IMG/VR virus record: IMGVR_UViG_3300046683_000413
Coordinates: 1 to 35,774 of that record
Reading direction: 5' to 3' (one strand)
Length of the DNA: 35,774 nt
Source of the DNA: a virus
In this document: piece after piece, positions 5,963 to 14,300 of the stretch
How the letters are laid out: every line of letters begins with the position of its first letter
Position numbering within the stretch: the first letter of the stretch is position 1
Translations under genes and position numbers: made by a program
Notes under the pieces: model-generated
The model's database searches: none
What the model saw: the letters and a program-made list of their open reading frames with translations, nothing else
What the model was told of the DNA's origin: nothing

Positions 5963-6727
5963 ATGAAGCGACTACTAGCTACGACCGCCATCCTGGCGGC
6001 GCTTGCGGTGCCGGCTGCGGCCAGCACCGTCACACTAGGTGGCCAGACCTGGGACACCACCAATTCCGGCAGCCTGAGCCTCGGCGGCGTGGTGCCCGCC
6101 GGGAACCAACCGCAGAACGCCCCGTGCGTCATCTGCGGTGCCAACCAGCCGCAGCAGCCGGCGAACTTCGGCTACAACGACTACCAGAACGGCGGCAATC
6201 TGACGGCGGCTACCGCCTTCTCCGACCAAGGCAATGGTGCTCGGAATACGCTGACCAACAACACCGTCGGGGACGGCTACCAAGTCGGCGCGGGGAGTGC
6301 TTTGCTCGCCTTCCTGCTCGCCAACAACGATACCAGCCTCGGGTTCAGCATCGGCGTGGACGTGAACGACAACGGCAACGCGCAGACGCTCAACGCCTTC
6401 TACTTCCTCGACTACACCACCCACACCGTGTTGGCCTCCTTCACTGGCGGACTCACCGGCAACGTGCCGTCGGTTCACAACGGCACCGGGCTTCCGGACT
6501 ACAGCATCACCGGGAGCCTGCTCAACCTCAACGATGTCCACCTGGGCGACACGATTGGCTTCGTGGCGATCATGACTGGACTAAACGATGGGCCCGACTC
6601 GTTCTTCATCGAGGCGGCACCGGCGGTGGCGCAGACCCCGCTGCCGGCCTCGGCCTTCCTGTTCGGCATCGGCCTCGTCGGCCTCGCCGGGCTTGTGCGT
6701 AAGCGTCAGAGTAATCGTCTTGCGTAA
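5963..6727 (+). CDS. VPLPA-CTERM exosortase-type secreted protein
   Basis: 254-aa secreted protein. It has a clear signal peptide ([20 protein letters not shown]), a threonine/asparagine/glycine-rich mature region with beta-strand character, and a C-terminal sorting signal made of TPLPASAFLF, a hydrophobic helix (GIGLVGLAGLV) and a basic end RKRQSNR. That tripartite tail is the VPLPA variant of PEP-CTERM signals, which are cleaved by exosortase/archaeosortase enzymes of the host. The phage region has no exosortase, so host machinery would be needed. It is an unusual cargo in a phage early region and probably a moron that alters the lysogen surface. Start at 5963 behind GAGGAAAG. Confidence 0.75.
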   Translation: MKRLLATTAILAALAVPAAASTVTLGGQTWDTTNSGSLSLGGVVPAGNQPQNAPCVICGANQPQQPANFGYNDYQNGGNLTAATAFSDQGNGARNTLTNNTVGDGYQVGAGSALLAFLLANNDTSLGFSIGVDVNDNGNAQTLNAFYFLDYTTHTVLASFTGGLTGNVPSVHNGTGLPDYSITGSLLNLNDVHLGDTIGFVAIMTGLNDGPDSFFIEAAPAVAQTPLPASAFLFGIGLVGLAGLVRKRQSNRLA

Positions 6728-6737
6728 TAGCGCGTAG

Positions 6738-6818
6738 GCTGACGTTGCTTCCCGCTCCGTCAGCGTACAGGCCCGCCGGGTTGATACCGCCATCCATCGG
6801 CATCCCGCCCGGCGGGCC
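6738..6818. other. Two stem-loops after the VPLPA-CTERM gene
   Basis: GCTGACG (6738-6744) pairs with CGTCAGC (6758-6764), and GGCCCGCCGGG (6770-6780) pairs perfectly with 6808-6818. Neither is followed by a T-run. Their place right behind the secreted-protein gene fits RNA-end stabilisation or transcription separation of a moron. The second stem ends four bases before ATG 6822 and could also hide that start. Confidence 0.5.
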
Positions 6819-6821
6819 ACC

Positions 6822-6944
6822 ATGACGAGACACCGGCCCAGCAAGAAACGACGCCACACGGTGGTCGCCCATTGGCGGGTCATCCGTAACAAGAACGGCA
6901 GCACCAGACGCATCCGCGTCCGAGGCTCTAAACGAGGCAAATGA
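6822..6944 (+). CDS. Possible 40-aa basic protein
   Basis: Short frame (MTRHRPSKKRRHTVVAHWRV...) rich in Arg and Lys, with an N-terminus like that of nucleic-acid-binding peptides. It ends two bases before the next gene. No good ribosome binding site is visible and its start lies next to a strong stem-loop. Confidence 0.4.
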   Translation: MTRHRPSKKRRHTVVAHWRVIRNKNGSTRRIRVRGSKRGK

Positions 6945-6945
6945 G

Positions 6946-7164
6946 ATGGTGCCACCCAACCCCGACGAGATCGCTGGCAGCGTGCCGCGGCGGCGCATCG
7001 AGCGCCTGCGCGACGAGCTGGACGTCATGGACCTCGCCGCGATGCTGGCCACCTCCTACGAGGCCGGTCACATTCAGATCGAGATCGCCGACGCGCTAAG
7101 GCAGCGGCGCTTGGAACTGAAACTCAGAACGTGGAACCTCGACGGAGAAGAAGCATATGAATAG
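6946..7164 (+). CDS. Small early protein, unknown
   Basis: 72 aa, charged and predicted helical (RRRIERLRDELDVMDLAAML). Starts behind GAGG and overlaps the next gene by eight bases. No family recognised. Confidence 0.5.
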   Translation: MVPPNPDEIAGSVPRRRIERLRDELDVMDLAAMLATSYEAGHIQIEIADALRQRRLELKLRTWNLDGEEAYE

Positions 7165-7582
7165 CGAGCACGTAAACGGCGTGATGGAGAGCGACGACAT
7201 CCTCAAGCGCGGGCAGGATCTGGCGCAGGCCATCGTAGCTGCGGCAGAAAAGCATGTGACCAGGGCGCAGGCCAACCTCGACCGCGCCAAGTCGGTGGCC
7301 GATATCATCCTGGCCCAGACCAACGACGAGGTGCGGCGCATCAACACCAAGACCGCCAACGACAAGGCCGCCACCGAGAAGATCCTGGAGGGCTACCGCA
7401 TCATCGAGGAGAGCGGCGAGGAGCCGACCAAGCCAGCTCGGGAGTTGGAGCCGACCGACGCTATCCTGGACGACTTCGCAAATGCTGACCGGATCATGGC
7501 CGACATGAACTACGGCAAGGAGATTCGCAAGCTCAACTCCACTTCACCATACGACGGCCGCAGGGGCGCAGACAGCAGGTGA
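7157..7582 (+). CDS. Coiled-coil early protein, unknown
   Basis: 141 aa. Residues about 15-85 form a long amphipathic helix (LAQAIVAAAEKHVTRAQANL, later INTKTANDKAATEKILEGY), then an acidic tail. No enzyme motif. Strong GGAG before ATG 7157. Likely an early accessory factor; the function is unknown to me. Confidence 0.55.
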   Translation: MNSEHVNGVMESDDILKRGQDLAQAIVAAAEKHVTRAQANLDRAKSVADIILAQTNDEVRRINTKTANDKAATEKILEGYRIIEESGEEPTKPARELEPTDAILDDFANADRIMADMNYGKEIRKLNSTSPYDGRRGADSR

Positions 7583-7607
7583 GCAAACCGTTCATGGAGA
7601 TGAACAA

Positions 7608-7793
7608 ATGATCCGAGGCGAAGGCCCTATTACAAATGACTACTTGCGGCAGACCCTTGAACAGTGCGCGGAGATCATCATTCGCGCTGACGGAGATCGA
7701 GACTACATGAACCACAGCGACCTCACCGTGCAGCAGACTACCTCGATGGCCGCTTTCATGCGGCTGGCTGCTGAGCGCATCCCGATCAGGTGA
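7608..7793 (+). CDS. Small early protein, unknown
   Basis: 61 aa (MIRGEGPITNDYLRQTLEQC...), helical, with a GGAG ribosome binding site at a normal distance. It lies in a run of same-strand small early genes. No family recognised. Confidence 0.5.
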   Translation: MIRGEGPITNDYLRQTLEQCAEIIIRADGDRDYMNHSDLTVQQTTSMAAFMRLAAERIPIR

Positions 7794-7833
7794 CCCGCTC
7801 ACGGGAATAGTGGAAACCAGAAAGGACCGATAG

Positions 7834-8043
7834 ATGACCGATCTTGAGATCGCAGAGTGGGTTGGTTTTTACTACGGGCTGCAGCGTGCCGGCGACATGC
7901 ATGTCGCTCACACCACAGACGAGGCTGGTAGAACGCTCAATGCCCTGCGCCGGGTGATCCAAGCAGAAATGGACAAGACCAAAGCAAAGCTGCCGCCTGG
8001 GGCCTTGGAGGAATGGCCAAGCGATACGAAAGGCGCAGACTGA
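7834..8043 (+). CDS. Small early protein, unknown
   Basis: 69 aa (MTDLEIAEWVGFYYGLQRAG...), mostly helical, behind AAAGGA. No family recognised. Confidence 0.5.
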   Translation: MTDLEIAEWVGFYYGLQRAGDMHVAHTTDEAGRTLNALRRVIQAEMDKTKAKLPPGALEEWPSDTKGAD

Positions 8044-8081
8044 CCCGCACACGAGAGTTCTGCGCACCAGAGGGGATGAAG

Positions 8082-8312
8082 ATGTGCGAGAGATGCGAGG
8101 AGCTAGAGGACGCGCTGCATCGGATAGTGCGGTGGTCCGAAGCATATCCACCTGACGTTTTCCACGAACCCTCGCCGGAACAAAGCCACCGAGCGCACTT
8201 GCTGCTGACGGCCAACGGAATGACCTTGGACGCATTTAGCGCAAGCATGGGACGGCATTGTCTCAAAGGCATTGGCGATATCGCGCGGGGCGCACTTACG
8301 GGAATGAGCTAA
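8082..8312 (+). CDS. Small Cys-containing early protein
   Basis: 76 aa when started at ATG 8082, six bases after AGAGGGG; an upstream ATG at 8013 is in frame but overlaps the preceding gene by 31 bases. The N-terminus MCERCEELEDALHRI holds a CxxC pair followed by an amphipathic helix. No further cysteine pair is visible, so a complete zinc site is not shown. Confidence 0.5.
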   Translation: MCERCEELEDALHRIVRWSEAYPPDVFHEPSPEQSHRAHLLLTANGMTLDAFSASMGRHCLKGIGDIARGALTGMS

Positions 8313-8316
8313 CCGG

Positions 8317-8556
8317 ATGACGGACGAGACCGGCGAGCGCGATACCCTGTACGTCACGGACGCGGAGCTGATCCGGCGCATGGGCGTGCCTGAGAAGATC
8401 GCGCGGGAGGCCATCCGGGCGCTTGACGCGAACCACCGGGTCAGCGGTTTTCCCCAGAAGCAAAAGCTATTCGGGGACCGGAGATATTGGCCGGCGTGCA
8501 AGGCTTACTTTGATCGGGCGAGCGGACTTATCCCCCGGGAGCGCACATCGGCTTGA
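8317..8556 (+). CDS. Winged-helix DNA-binding protein, excisionase candidate
   Basis: 79 aa with the layout of small MerR-like/excisionase proteins: YVTDAELIRRMGVPEKIARE as the helix-turn-helix, then VSGFPQKQKLFGDRRYWPAC as the wing, ending with a short helix. The family knowledge is that Xis and AlpA proteins bend attachment-site DNA or regulate prophage genes. Its position, a few hundred bases before the integrase on the same strand, makes an excisionase role likely but not proven. Confidence 0.6.
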   Translation: MTDETGERDTLYVTDAELIRRMGVPEKIAREAIRALDANHRVSGFPQKQKLFGDRRYWPACKAYFDRASGLIPRERTSA

Positions 8557-8588
8557 CATAAGCGTATGCGCTGATTACATTCGGCAGC

Positions 8589-8798
8589 ATGGCAATTTAT
8601 ATCCCCGATGAAGAAATTGTTGCGGTCGTAAAGAAGCAGATCGGCCATGGCTCCCAAAAGGAGTGGGCTGAAAAGCACGGGATATCGGCCGCCTACCTCT
8701 CTGACTTTCTGCTCGGCAGGCGCCGCCCCGGTCCGGCCATTCTTCGCGGCGCTGGGTTCTCGGTGACCCCCTATTATCGGAAGCTTTCCCATGACTGA
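8589..8798 (+). CDS. Small HTH regulator
   Basis: 69 aa. SQKEWAEKHGISAAYLSDFL reads as a Cro/CI-like helix-turn-helix, followed by GRRRPGPAILRGAGF, where many phage HTH proteins have GxRxPGP-x-x-L. The C-terminus (YYRKLSHD) is typical of small Rhizobiales phage regulators. It probably controls integrase or excision genes nearby. Ribosome binding site weak. Confidence 0.6.
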   Translation: MAIYIPDEEIVAVVKKQIGHGSQKEWAEKHGISAAYLSDFLLGRRRPGPAILRGAGFSVTPYYRKLSHD

Positions 8799-8825
8799 TC
8801 ACGCCAAAGGATATCGAGGCCACCC

Positions 8826-9134
8826 ATGACCGATGACGATCTGCGCACGATTTTGCAGGCCGAGCTCGCGCCCGTCCGCGAGCAACTTAAGATAATCGAG
8901 ATAAAAGTCAGCGGTATTCCGCTGATAGCTGAGTCAACCCACGACTTGCGTCGCGACCTGCGAATGGTGAAGGCCGCCATCAACGACATGGCGCGCGTCA
9001 ACATCACCGCCGGAGAGGTTGAGGCGCTCCACGAAGAGATCGAGAAGATACAGGCCGAGAATGCAGAGCTTGCGACCCGCCTCGCCACCATCGAACGGCT
9101 GCTCGCCGATACTGGAGCTTCCGATGAGCGATAG
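8826..9134 (+). CDS. Coiled-coil protein upstream of integrase
   Basis: 102 aa, almost entirely heptad-like helix (EALHEEIEKIQAENAELATR). Starts behind GAGG and overlaps the integrase start by 11 bases, so the two are probably translated together. No family recognised. Confidence 0.5.
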   Translation: MTDDDLRTILQAELAPVREQLKIIEIKVSGIPLIAESTHDLRRDLRMVKAAINDMARVNITAGEVEALHEEIEKIQAENAELATRLATIERLLADTGASDER

Positions 9135-10353
9135 ACCGAAAGTCGCAGACGCCCCCGGCTTGGTGTGGGCGCCCCGTAAATCCGGCTGGGTGGCCGAATG
9201 GCACGCCCGCACCGATCTGATCAAGCGCGGGTTCCTGCCCCAGCGCGCCCGCGTCTGGGCCGGGGAATGGCCTTCGCAGACGGATTGCGCCCTGATCTCC
9301 GACCAGTGCACCCGCCTCCAGACCGAAATGCTGGTCTGGGGCCGCGGCGGCATCCCGGTGATCGCAGACGCCTTCGACGGCACGCTGGGCAGCCTGATCC
9401 GGCTCTACCAGACCGATAAGGATTCCTCGTATCAGGAGCTTCGCTACGCTAGCCGGATGAACGACGACAGCCGGTGCAAGCTGATCGCCAGGGACTACGG
9501 CGACACGCTGCTTTCGGACATCGACGCCCGCATGATCAAGGATTGGTGGCGGGCGTGGACCTCGGACGGCCGGACCCCGTCGGCCCATGGCAAGGTCGGG
9601 CAGCTCCGCACACTCTTCGCGTTCGGCTCCACCTTGGTCGGAAAGCGCGGAGATCCCGAATGCCGGCGGTTGCGCGAGGATGCCGGACTGCTGCGCTTCA
9701 AGATGGGCAAGCCCCGGAAGGAATACATCACGGCAACCCAGGCACTCGCCATCATCGCCAAGGCCCACGAGCTCGGCCGCCACTCGATCGCGCTGGCCCA
9801 GGCGTTCCAGTTCGAATGCACCCTGCGGCAAAAGGATGTGATCGGGGAATGGGTCCCGATAGGCGAGCCGGAACTGTCGGAGATCCACGACGGTCAATGG
9901 AAGTGGCTTCGGGGCCTCCGAGGCGAGGAGATCGACGCCAATCTGATCCTGCGCCACATGACCAGCAAACGGCAGAAGCCGGTCGAGGTCGATCTGCGCC
10001 TGGCCCCGATGGTCATGGCGGAACTGGATCTGGCCGGCAAGTTCCCCGAGAAGGGGCCGCTGATCATTTGCGAGGCAACCGGAGTGGCGTGGCAAGCCAA
10101 GAACTTCCGCGAGAAGTGGCGCAAGGTCGCGACTGCGGCCGGAGTTCCAAACCACGTCTGGAACATGGACAGCCGGGCCGGCGCGATCACGGAAGGGACG
10201 GACGTTGCCGCCATGGATGACGTTCGCCGCACCGCGACCCACAGCAACGTCAGCCAGACCCAAGCCTACTCGAGGGACGACACCAAGGCGATCGCCAGGG
10301 TCATGAAGGGCCGCGCCGCGAGCCGGAACAAGGCGGGAACGGATGCGTCGTAA
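9124..10353 (+). CDS. Tyrosine recombinase (phage integrase)
   Basis: 409-aa integrase that would join phage attP to host attB. The C-terminal catalytic domain shows Arg235 (CTLRQKD), Arg351 (NMDSRAG), His373 (ATHSN) and the nucleophile Tyr382 (TQAYSR), in the right order and spacing. The residue three before Arg351, usually His in the HxxR box, is Met here, an accepted but less common variant. The N-terminal 150 residues would be the arm-binding and core-binding domains. The start at 9124 removes an upstream extension that belongs to the overlapping coiled-coil gene. The attachment site probably lies just after the gene (10354-10530), though no tRNA fragment is visible. Confidence 0.88.
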   Translation: MSDRPKVADAPGLVWAPRKSGWVAEWHARTDLIKRGFLPQRARVWAGEWPSQTDCALISDQCTRLQTEMLVWGRGGIPVIADAFDGTLGSLIRLYQTDKDSSYQELRYASRMNDDSRCKLIARDYGDTLLSDIDARMIKDWWRAWTSDGRTPSAHGKVGQLRTLFAFGSTLVGKRGDPECRRLREDAGLLRFKMGKPRKEYITATQALAIIAKAHELGRHSIALAQAFQFECTLRQKDVIGEWVPIGEPELSEIHDGQWKWLRGLRGEEIDANLILRHMTSKRQKPVEVDLRLAPMVMAELDLAGKFPEKGPLIICEATGVAWQAKNFREKWRKVATAAGVPNHVWNMDSRAGAITEGTDVAAMDDVRRTATHSNVSQTQAYSRDDTKAIARVMKGRAASRNKAGTDAS

Positions 10354-10409
10354 ATCACCGTAAACGCAACGCGAACATCGATGACTAGCATACACTACCA
10401 GGATCTAGC

Positions 10410-10470
10410 GATTTCAATTGGTTAAGGGGTGTTTCCGCTCAGCGCCCAAAAGCGCGGGGCCATTGAAATC
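10410..10470. other. Inverted repeat behind the integrase, possible attP region
   Basis: GATTTCAATTGG (10410-10421) pairs with CCATTGAAATC (10460-10470) apart from one extra base, around a 38-base interior. A further CATTGAA copy follows at 10471. It may be integrase core or arm sites, or a terminator-like stem for the integrase transcript. No host tRNA end is recognisable, so attP is only suggested by position. Confidence 0.35.
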
Positions 10471-10534
10471 ATTGAATGTCAGCAGCGATTGAACAGGCAG
10501 AGAGACGCAGGAAGCCGCAAGGAGAGGATTGTTG

Positions 10535-10550
10535 AGTTTCACGTGAAACC
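10535..10550. promoter_or_regulatory. parS-like centromere site
   Basis: AGTTTCACGTGAAACC contains the 14-bp palindrome GTTTCACGTGAAAC, identical to the core of the parS site bound by chromosomal ParB (consensus TGTTtCACGTGAAACA, as in Caulobacter); only the two outermost bases differ. An exact 14-mer by chance in 36 kb is expected about once in several thousand such windows. It lies in an intergenic stretch between the integrase and a small gene. It may recruit host ParB or be read by the phage ParB-domain protein. Confidence 0.7.
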
Positions 10551-10577
10551 TTTCAGGTGAATGGCAGGAGGCGGAAG

Positions 10578-10805
10578 ATGGCGGACGGAACGGTTCGATG
10601 CTTCATGGACGGCATCGATTGGCAGCACCAACTCGGGGCCGACGCGGACGGAACAGTTCTTTTCCCGAGCGAAGATTCCCTCCGCAAGGCCAAGGCCTGC
10701 CTTGCTGGCGGGTGCGGTGTTGTCGAGGTCGAAGTTCGGCTGATCCGATGGGTTGAACCACAAAATTTGGAATATCACGATGCAGACGGACGCGACTTTA
10801 TTTAA
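10578..10805 (+). CDS. Small protein, unknown
   Basis: 75 aa when started at ATG 10578, six bases after GGAGG; an upstream ATG at 10557 lacks that spacing. The middle (GTVLFPSEDSLRKAKACLAG) suggests a small alpha/beta fold. It is the last rightward gene before the convergent late operon. No family recognised. Confidence 0.5.
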   Translation: MADGTVRCFMDGIDWQHQLGADADGTVLFPSEDSLRKAKACLAGGCGVVEVEVRLIRWVEPQNLEYHDADGRDFI

Positions 10806-10988
10806 GCGCGGCCCACATTGGTGAGCGCACTCATGAATGGTCCCGCAAGAAGCTTCCGAGTGCCACACTCCGCAGATCGATCTGATGTCAACCAACGAGA
10901 GAGTTTGACCGTCCTTGGCTTTCCCGAGCTATGTGATTCGGGACAGGAACCATTCATCGCCCGTCGGCACTCGGAACTCCTGGGTAAA
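10806..10988. other. Convergent intergenic region
   Basis: The 183 bases between the last rightward early gene and the last leftward virion gene. Several short frames exist on both strands, none with a convincing ribosome binding site. I see no clear hairpin plus T-run terminator on either strand. Confidence 0.4.
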
Positions 10989-11285
10989 TCAGGCGCGCGG
11001 TTTAATCGCGGGCAATGACTTATCCTTGGTGGTGTTCGACAGCTCGCCAGTTTTGCCAGACTTAGCATAGCTTTGGCGTTCGATATCGGTAGTGAAAACA
11101 TTCGGCGTTTTCATGAATCGGCTGGCCTGCGTTTGAATGACCGGCCCGCCCGCAGCATAGCTGGCGGGCATCGGCCCGGTGCCCTTGGTGAACTCCCGCC
11201 CGACCGATCGCGGGATACCGAGCGTGCTCTTGCCTTTTGCGGCGGCGAACATGGCCTTCCGTTGTGCGTCCGAAACTGCAGGCAT
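10989..11285 (-). CDS. Small virion-operon protein with YAAGGPV motif
   Basis: 98-aa basic protein. The N-terminal half ([20 protein letters not shown]) resembles the short DUF-like segment many phages place beside structural genes, and residues about 43-49 carry YAAGGPV, the motif shared by several other virion genes here. It is the last gene of the leftward late operon and starts behind AGGAG. Function unknown. Confidence 0.6.
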   Translation of the reverse strand: MPAVSDAQRKAMFAAAKGKSTLGIPRSVGREFTKGTGPMPASYAAGGPVIQTQASRFMKTPNVFTTDIERQSYAKSGKTGELSNTTKDKSLPAIKPRA

Positions 11286-11301
11286 GATATTTTCTCCTGT
11301 G

Positions 11302-14300
11302 CTATGGCGCTGCTGCCGCCTGATGCTCCGCGTTCCACTGTCTTTTGGTGGCGGCTGAAGCGTGTGGCAGATACCGCGGAATTTCGTCCGGAGCGGCTTG
11401 GTTCAGAATAGCCATCTGGTGCTGCTGCGGCAGCCGCTGGAACATGTACTGGTCGCCCGCTTCCTTCCCGATGGCGGCGACGGACTTCGGCTTCATCCCT
11501 GCCTTAATGGCTGCGGCCCTGGCGGCACTGAGTGCTTGCGGGTCCTTGTTCTGCTTGGCCAGCAATATCTGGTTACGGGCCACCTGCTGATCATGCGTGG
11601 TGGCGTCGTCCTGATATGGCTTCGCCCCGGGGGAAACATAGTTCTGGTAGAGGTAGCCGATCCGGTTTTGGATCGCCGTCCTCGCGGCATAGGCTGGCGC
11701 CGGCCCAAACCCGAGATAGGCCAGCGGGGTCTCGATCGGGCGGCCGCCAGTTTCCTTGGCGTGCTCGGCGCCGGTTACCGACATCGGCGAGAGTTGCTGG
11801 CCGAACGTATGCCGAACCGCCTGGGCAATCTTTTGATATCCAGGAGCATTGGTGTCCCAGACCTCGCGGCCGAAATAGTCCCTGTTCTCCACCAACTCTC
11901 TGATCGGCTGGAACAGCGTCTTGTTCCACAGCATGCTCATGGCGCCGCCCAGCATGCCGCCGGGGCCGCCGCCCTGCTCCTGGACGTGCTTCTGTAGCAT
12001 CGGTATTTCGCGGAGATAGAACATCGTTGTGAGACGCCGCGGCGAGCCGTCCGGATTGAGACCGCCGACTCGCGGGAAAATATAGTCGTTCGTGTCCTGC
12101 GGATTTTCGCCGGTGAACATCTTGGTCATGATGCCGCCAATCATCGCGGCCGTGCCCATGTAGATGCTGGCGAATTTGATCTTGTTGGTCGCATCGCGAA
12201 TGATTTGCCGTTCTGCGCTGGGGGCCATGCCGGGTATGAATTTGCCGGCCGGGCGGGTAGCGGCCTCTATGGCCGCACCACCGAATTCGCGCGCAAAGCC
12301 CAGGTTCCAACCCAGTGACAACAACGAGCCGGTGCCAAGATCCTTGGTCATCTTGTTCCAGAACAGCCCGTTGTAAAACATCTCGCCATAGCGGTTGTCG
12401 GTGCTTTTGCCGAGCGCACGCAGCGCAATGCCGCGCGCCTCGTCGTTATTAACGAGGTCGGGCCTGCGCTTCATGAGTGCAGCGGCATCGTTGAGATATG
12501 ACGCTATTTTCACCCGTGGTATCCACATATCGAAGATCGGCGCTTGAATGCGTCGGACCAGTTCCTGGGGCGCATAATAAGCCAGCTTGAACGGATTTCC
12601 GGCCTGCCAGGCCTCGCTCAGCCTTTGCTCGGCGGCGCTGCGGAATTGCTCCGGCGCTCTCGGTATAACGCCGCCTTCCTCCATGTACTGGACGGCGAGT
12701 TTGCCTTCGGGCGTGCGAGCATTCTCACCGAGAAGCCATTGGTTCTGGACTTCCTTGGCCGAGATCGGCTTTCCGCCCACCTCGGCCGCCGGGCGGAAAG
12801 TCGTCGTCACCGCCTGCTTTGCGCTCTTGATGGCGCCATTGATGTCTCCCGCAATCGCCTGGTCGGCGGCGCGCGCGAGGTTGCTGGACATATTAATGTG
12901 AGCGACGTGGAGGGGGTGGAACGCGCTGACGGCGAGCTTGATCGGCACCCACGCAGACTTGAATTGCATCCAGCCGCGAAAGACGTCGCCGGCAACCCCT
13001 GGATTGCCCCATAGCCCTCTTTGCGCAACGACGTTGTTCCATATCGGCTGGATCTCGGGCGAGATCAGCCACTGCTCCCGATCAGGTGCATTGACCTTCT
13101 GCCAGCCTTGTTTGGCCAACGTGGCGGCCTGTGCGTCGTTCTTGACCTTGCCGGCCAACTGCATTTTCTCCAACCCGCCGAGCATTTCCATGGTCATGCG
13201 CATGTCGGCGCCGGCCAGAAGGCGAGAGCGGACGGCGGCATAGGGGTTGGTGTTCTTGAGCTTGTAGCCGCCGGCAAGTCCTTGCTCGATCAGATCGATG
13301 GTGCGTGCCTTCTGAAATCCGGTCTGGCCAAGCGTCTGGGTCAAATATTCCATGAGCGGCGGTTGACCCGGTCTCGGTGCCTCCCATTCGTGCGGGAAAT
13401 AATCGTCTCGATAAGCCGCCTTTGAGCCCCACTGCTTTTCCAGCTTGTCGGTTTCATCAAGCATTCGCCTGATGTGCTGGGCATCCGCCTTCACTTCCGG
13501 CTTTACAGTCCGGCCATTTTCGACGTCGGATAGAAAAGAAAAGCGATCCGCCTCGGGTATCTTGTTCCACCTCGCTTCGCCCTCCTGGGTTTCATGGAAT
13601 ATCCGATCATGCTCGCCCGATTGCGCCGATTTCATCTTGGCGAATACCGGCTCGGCCCGGAGCGCGTTTGAGCTGATGGTCTCCGGCTGGAACGTCTCCT
13701 GCCAGGTGCGCAGGAGCTTGCTCAGGAACGGGAAGCGCGCAGGCGGGGTGGGTGCCGGGCGTTGCGTGGGTGGCGTGCCGCCGAGGGGCGGCGGGGCTCC
13801 GGTGGGCGGCGTTCCACCAGGCGGTTGCCGCGGCGGCTGTTGCCGTTGCTGCTGCTGCTGCTGCTGTTGCTGGCTACGCTCGATCGCATCCGCGCCTTGC
13901 TCGAGCTGTCGCGCGCGTCCTTCCTGGCCCTGCGCCCGGTACATGGCCGCAGTCTCGCGCAGGTGTGCGGCTGTGTTGGGGACGTCAGCAGCCGTGTTGA
14001 CCCGTTGCTGCAGGAGCTCATTACGCCCGCCGGTAAACAGGTTTTCCTGCAGATGCGTGTCGCCGAACAGTCCTTCGTCCGCCGGCCGTTGCGGGGCTGT
14101 CGGTTTCAGACGTTGGTCGGCCTGCCGTTGCGCGAGCTCGGCTGCGCCGATGCGCTCGGCCCCTGGGATGACGCCTTGAGGTTTTCCCTCAGCGCCCATT
14201 TCGACAGTGCCGCGTGGTGCTTCGCCAGCATCTGGCGGCGCTGGAGGTCCTGCGGGCTCAGGTCCGGCCGCGGCTTCGCGTACACCTCGGCCATCGCCGC

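Noticed and set aside
9004-10395. 463-aa leftward frame opposite the integrase
   Set aside because: The rightward frame has all the tyrosine recombinase residues; this one is its shadow.
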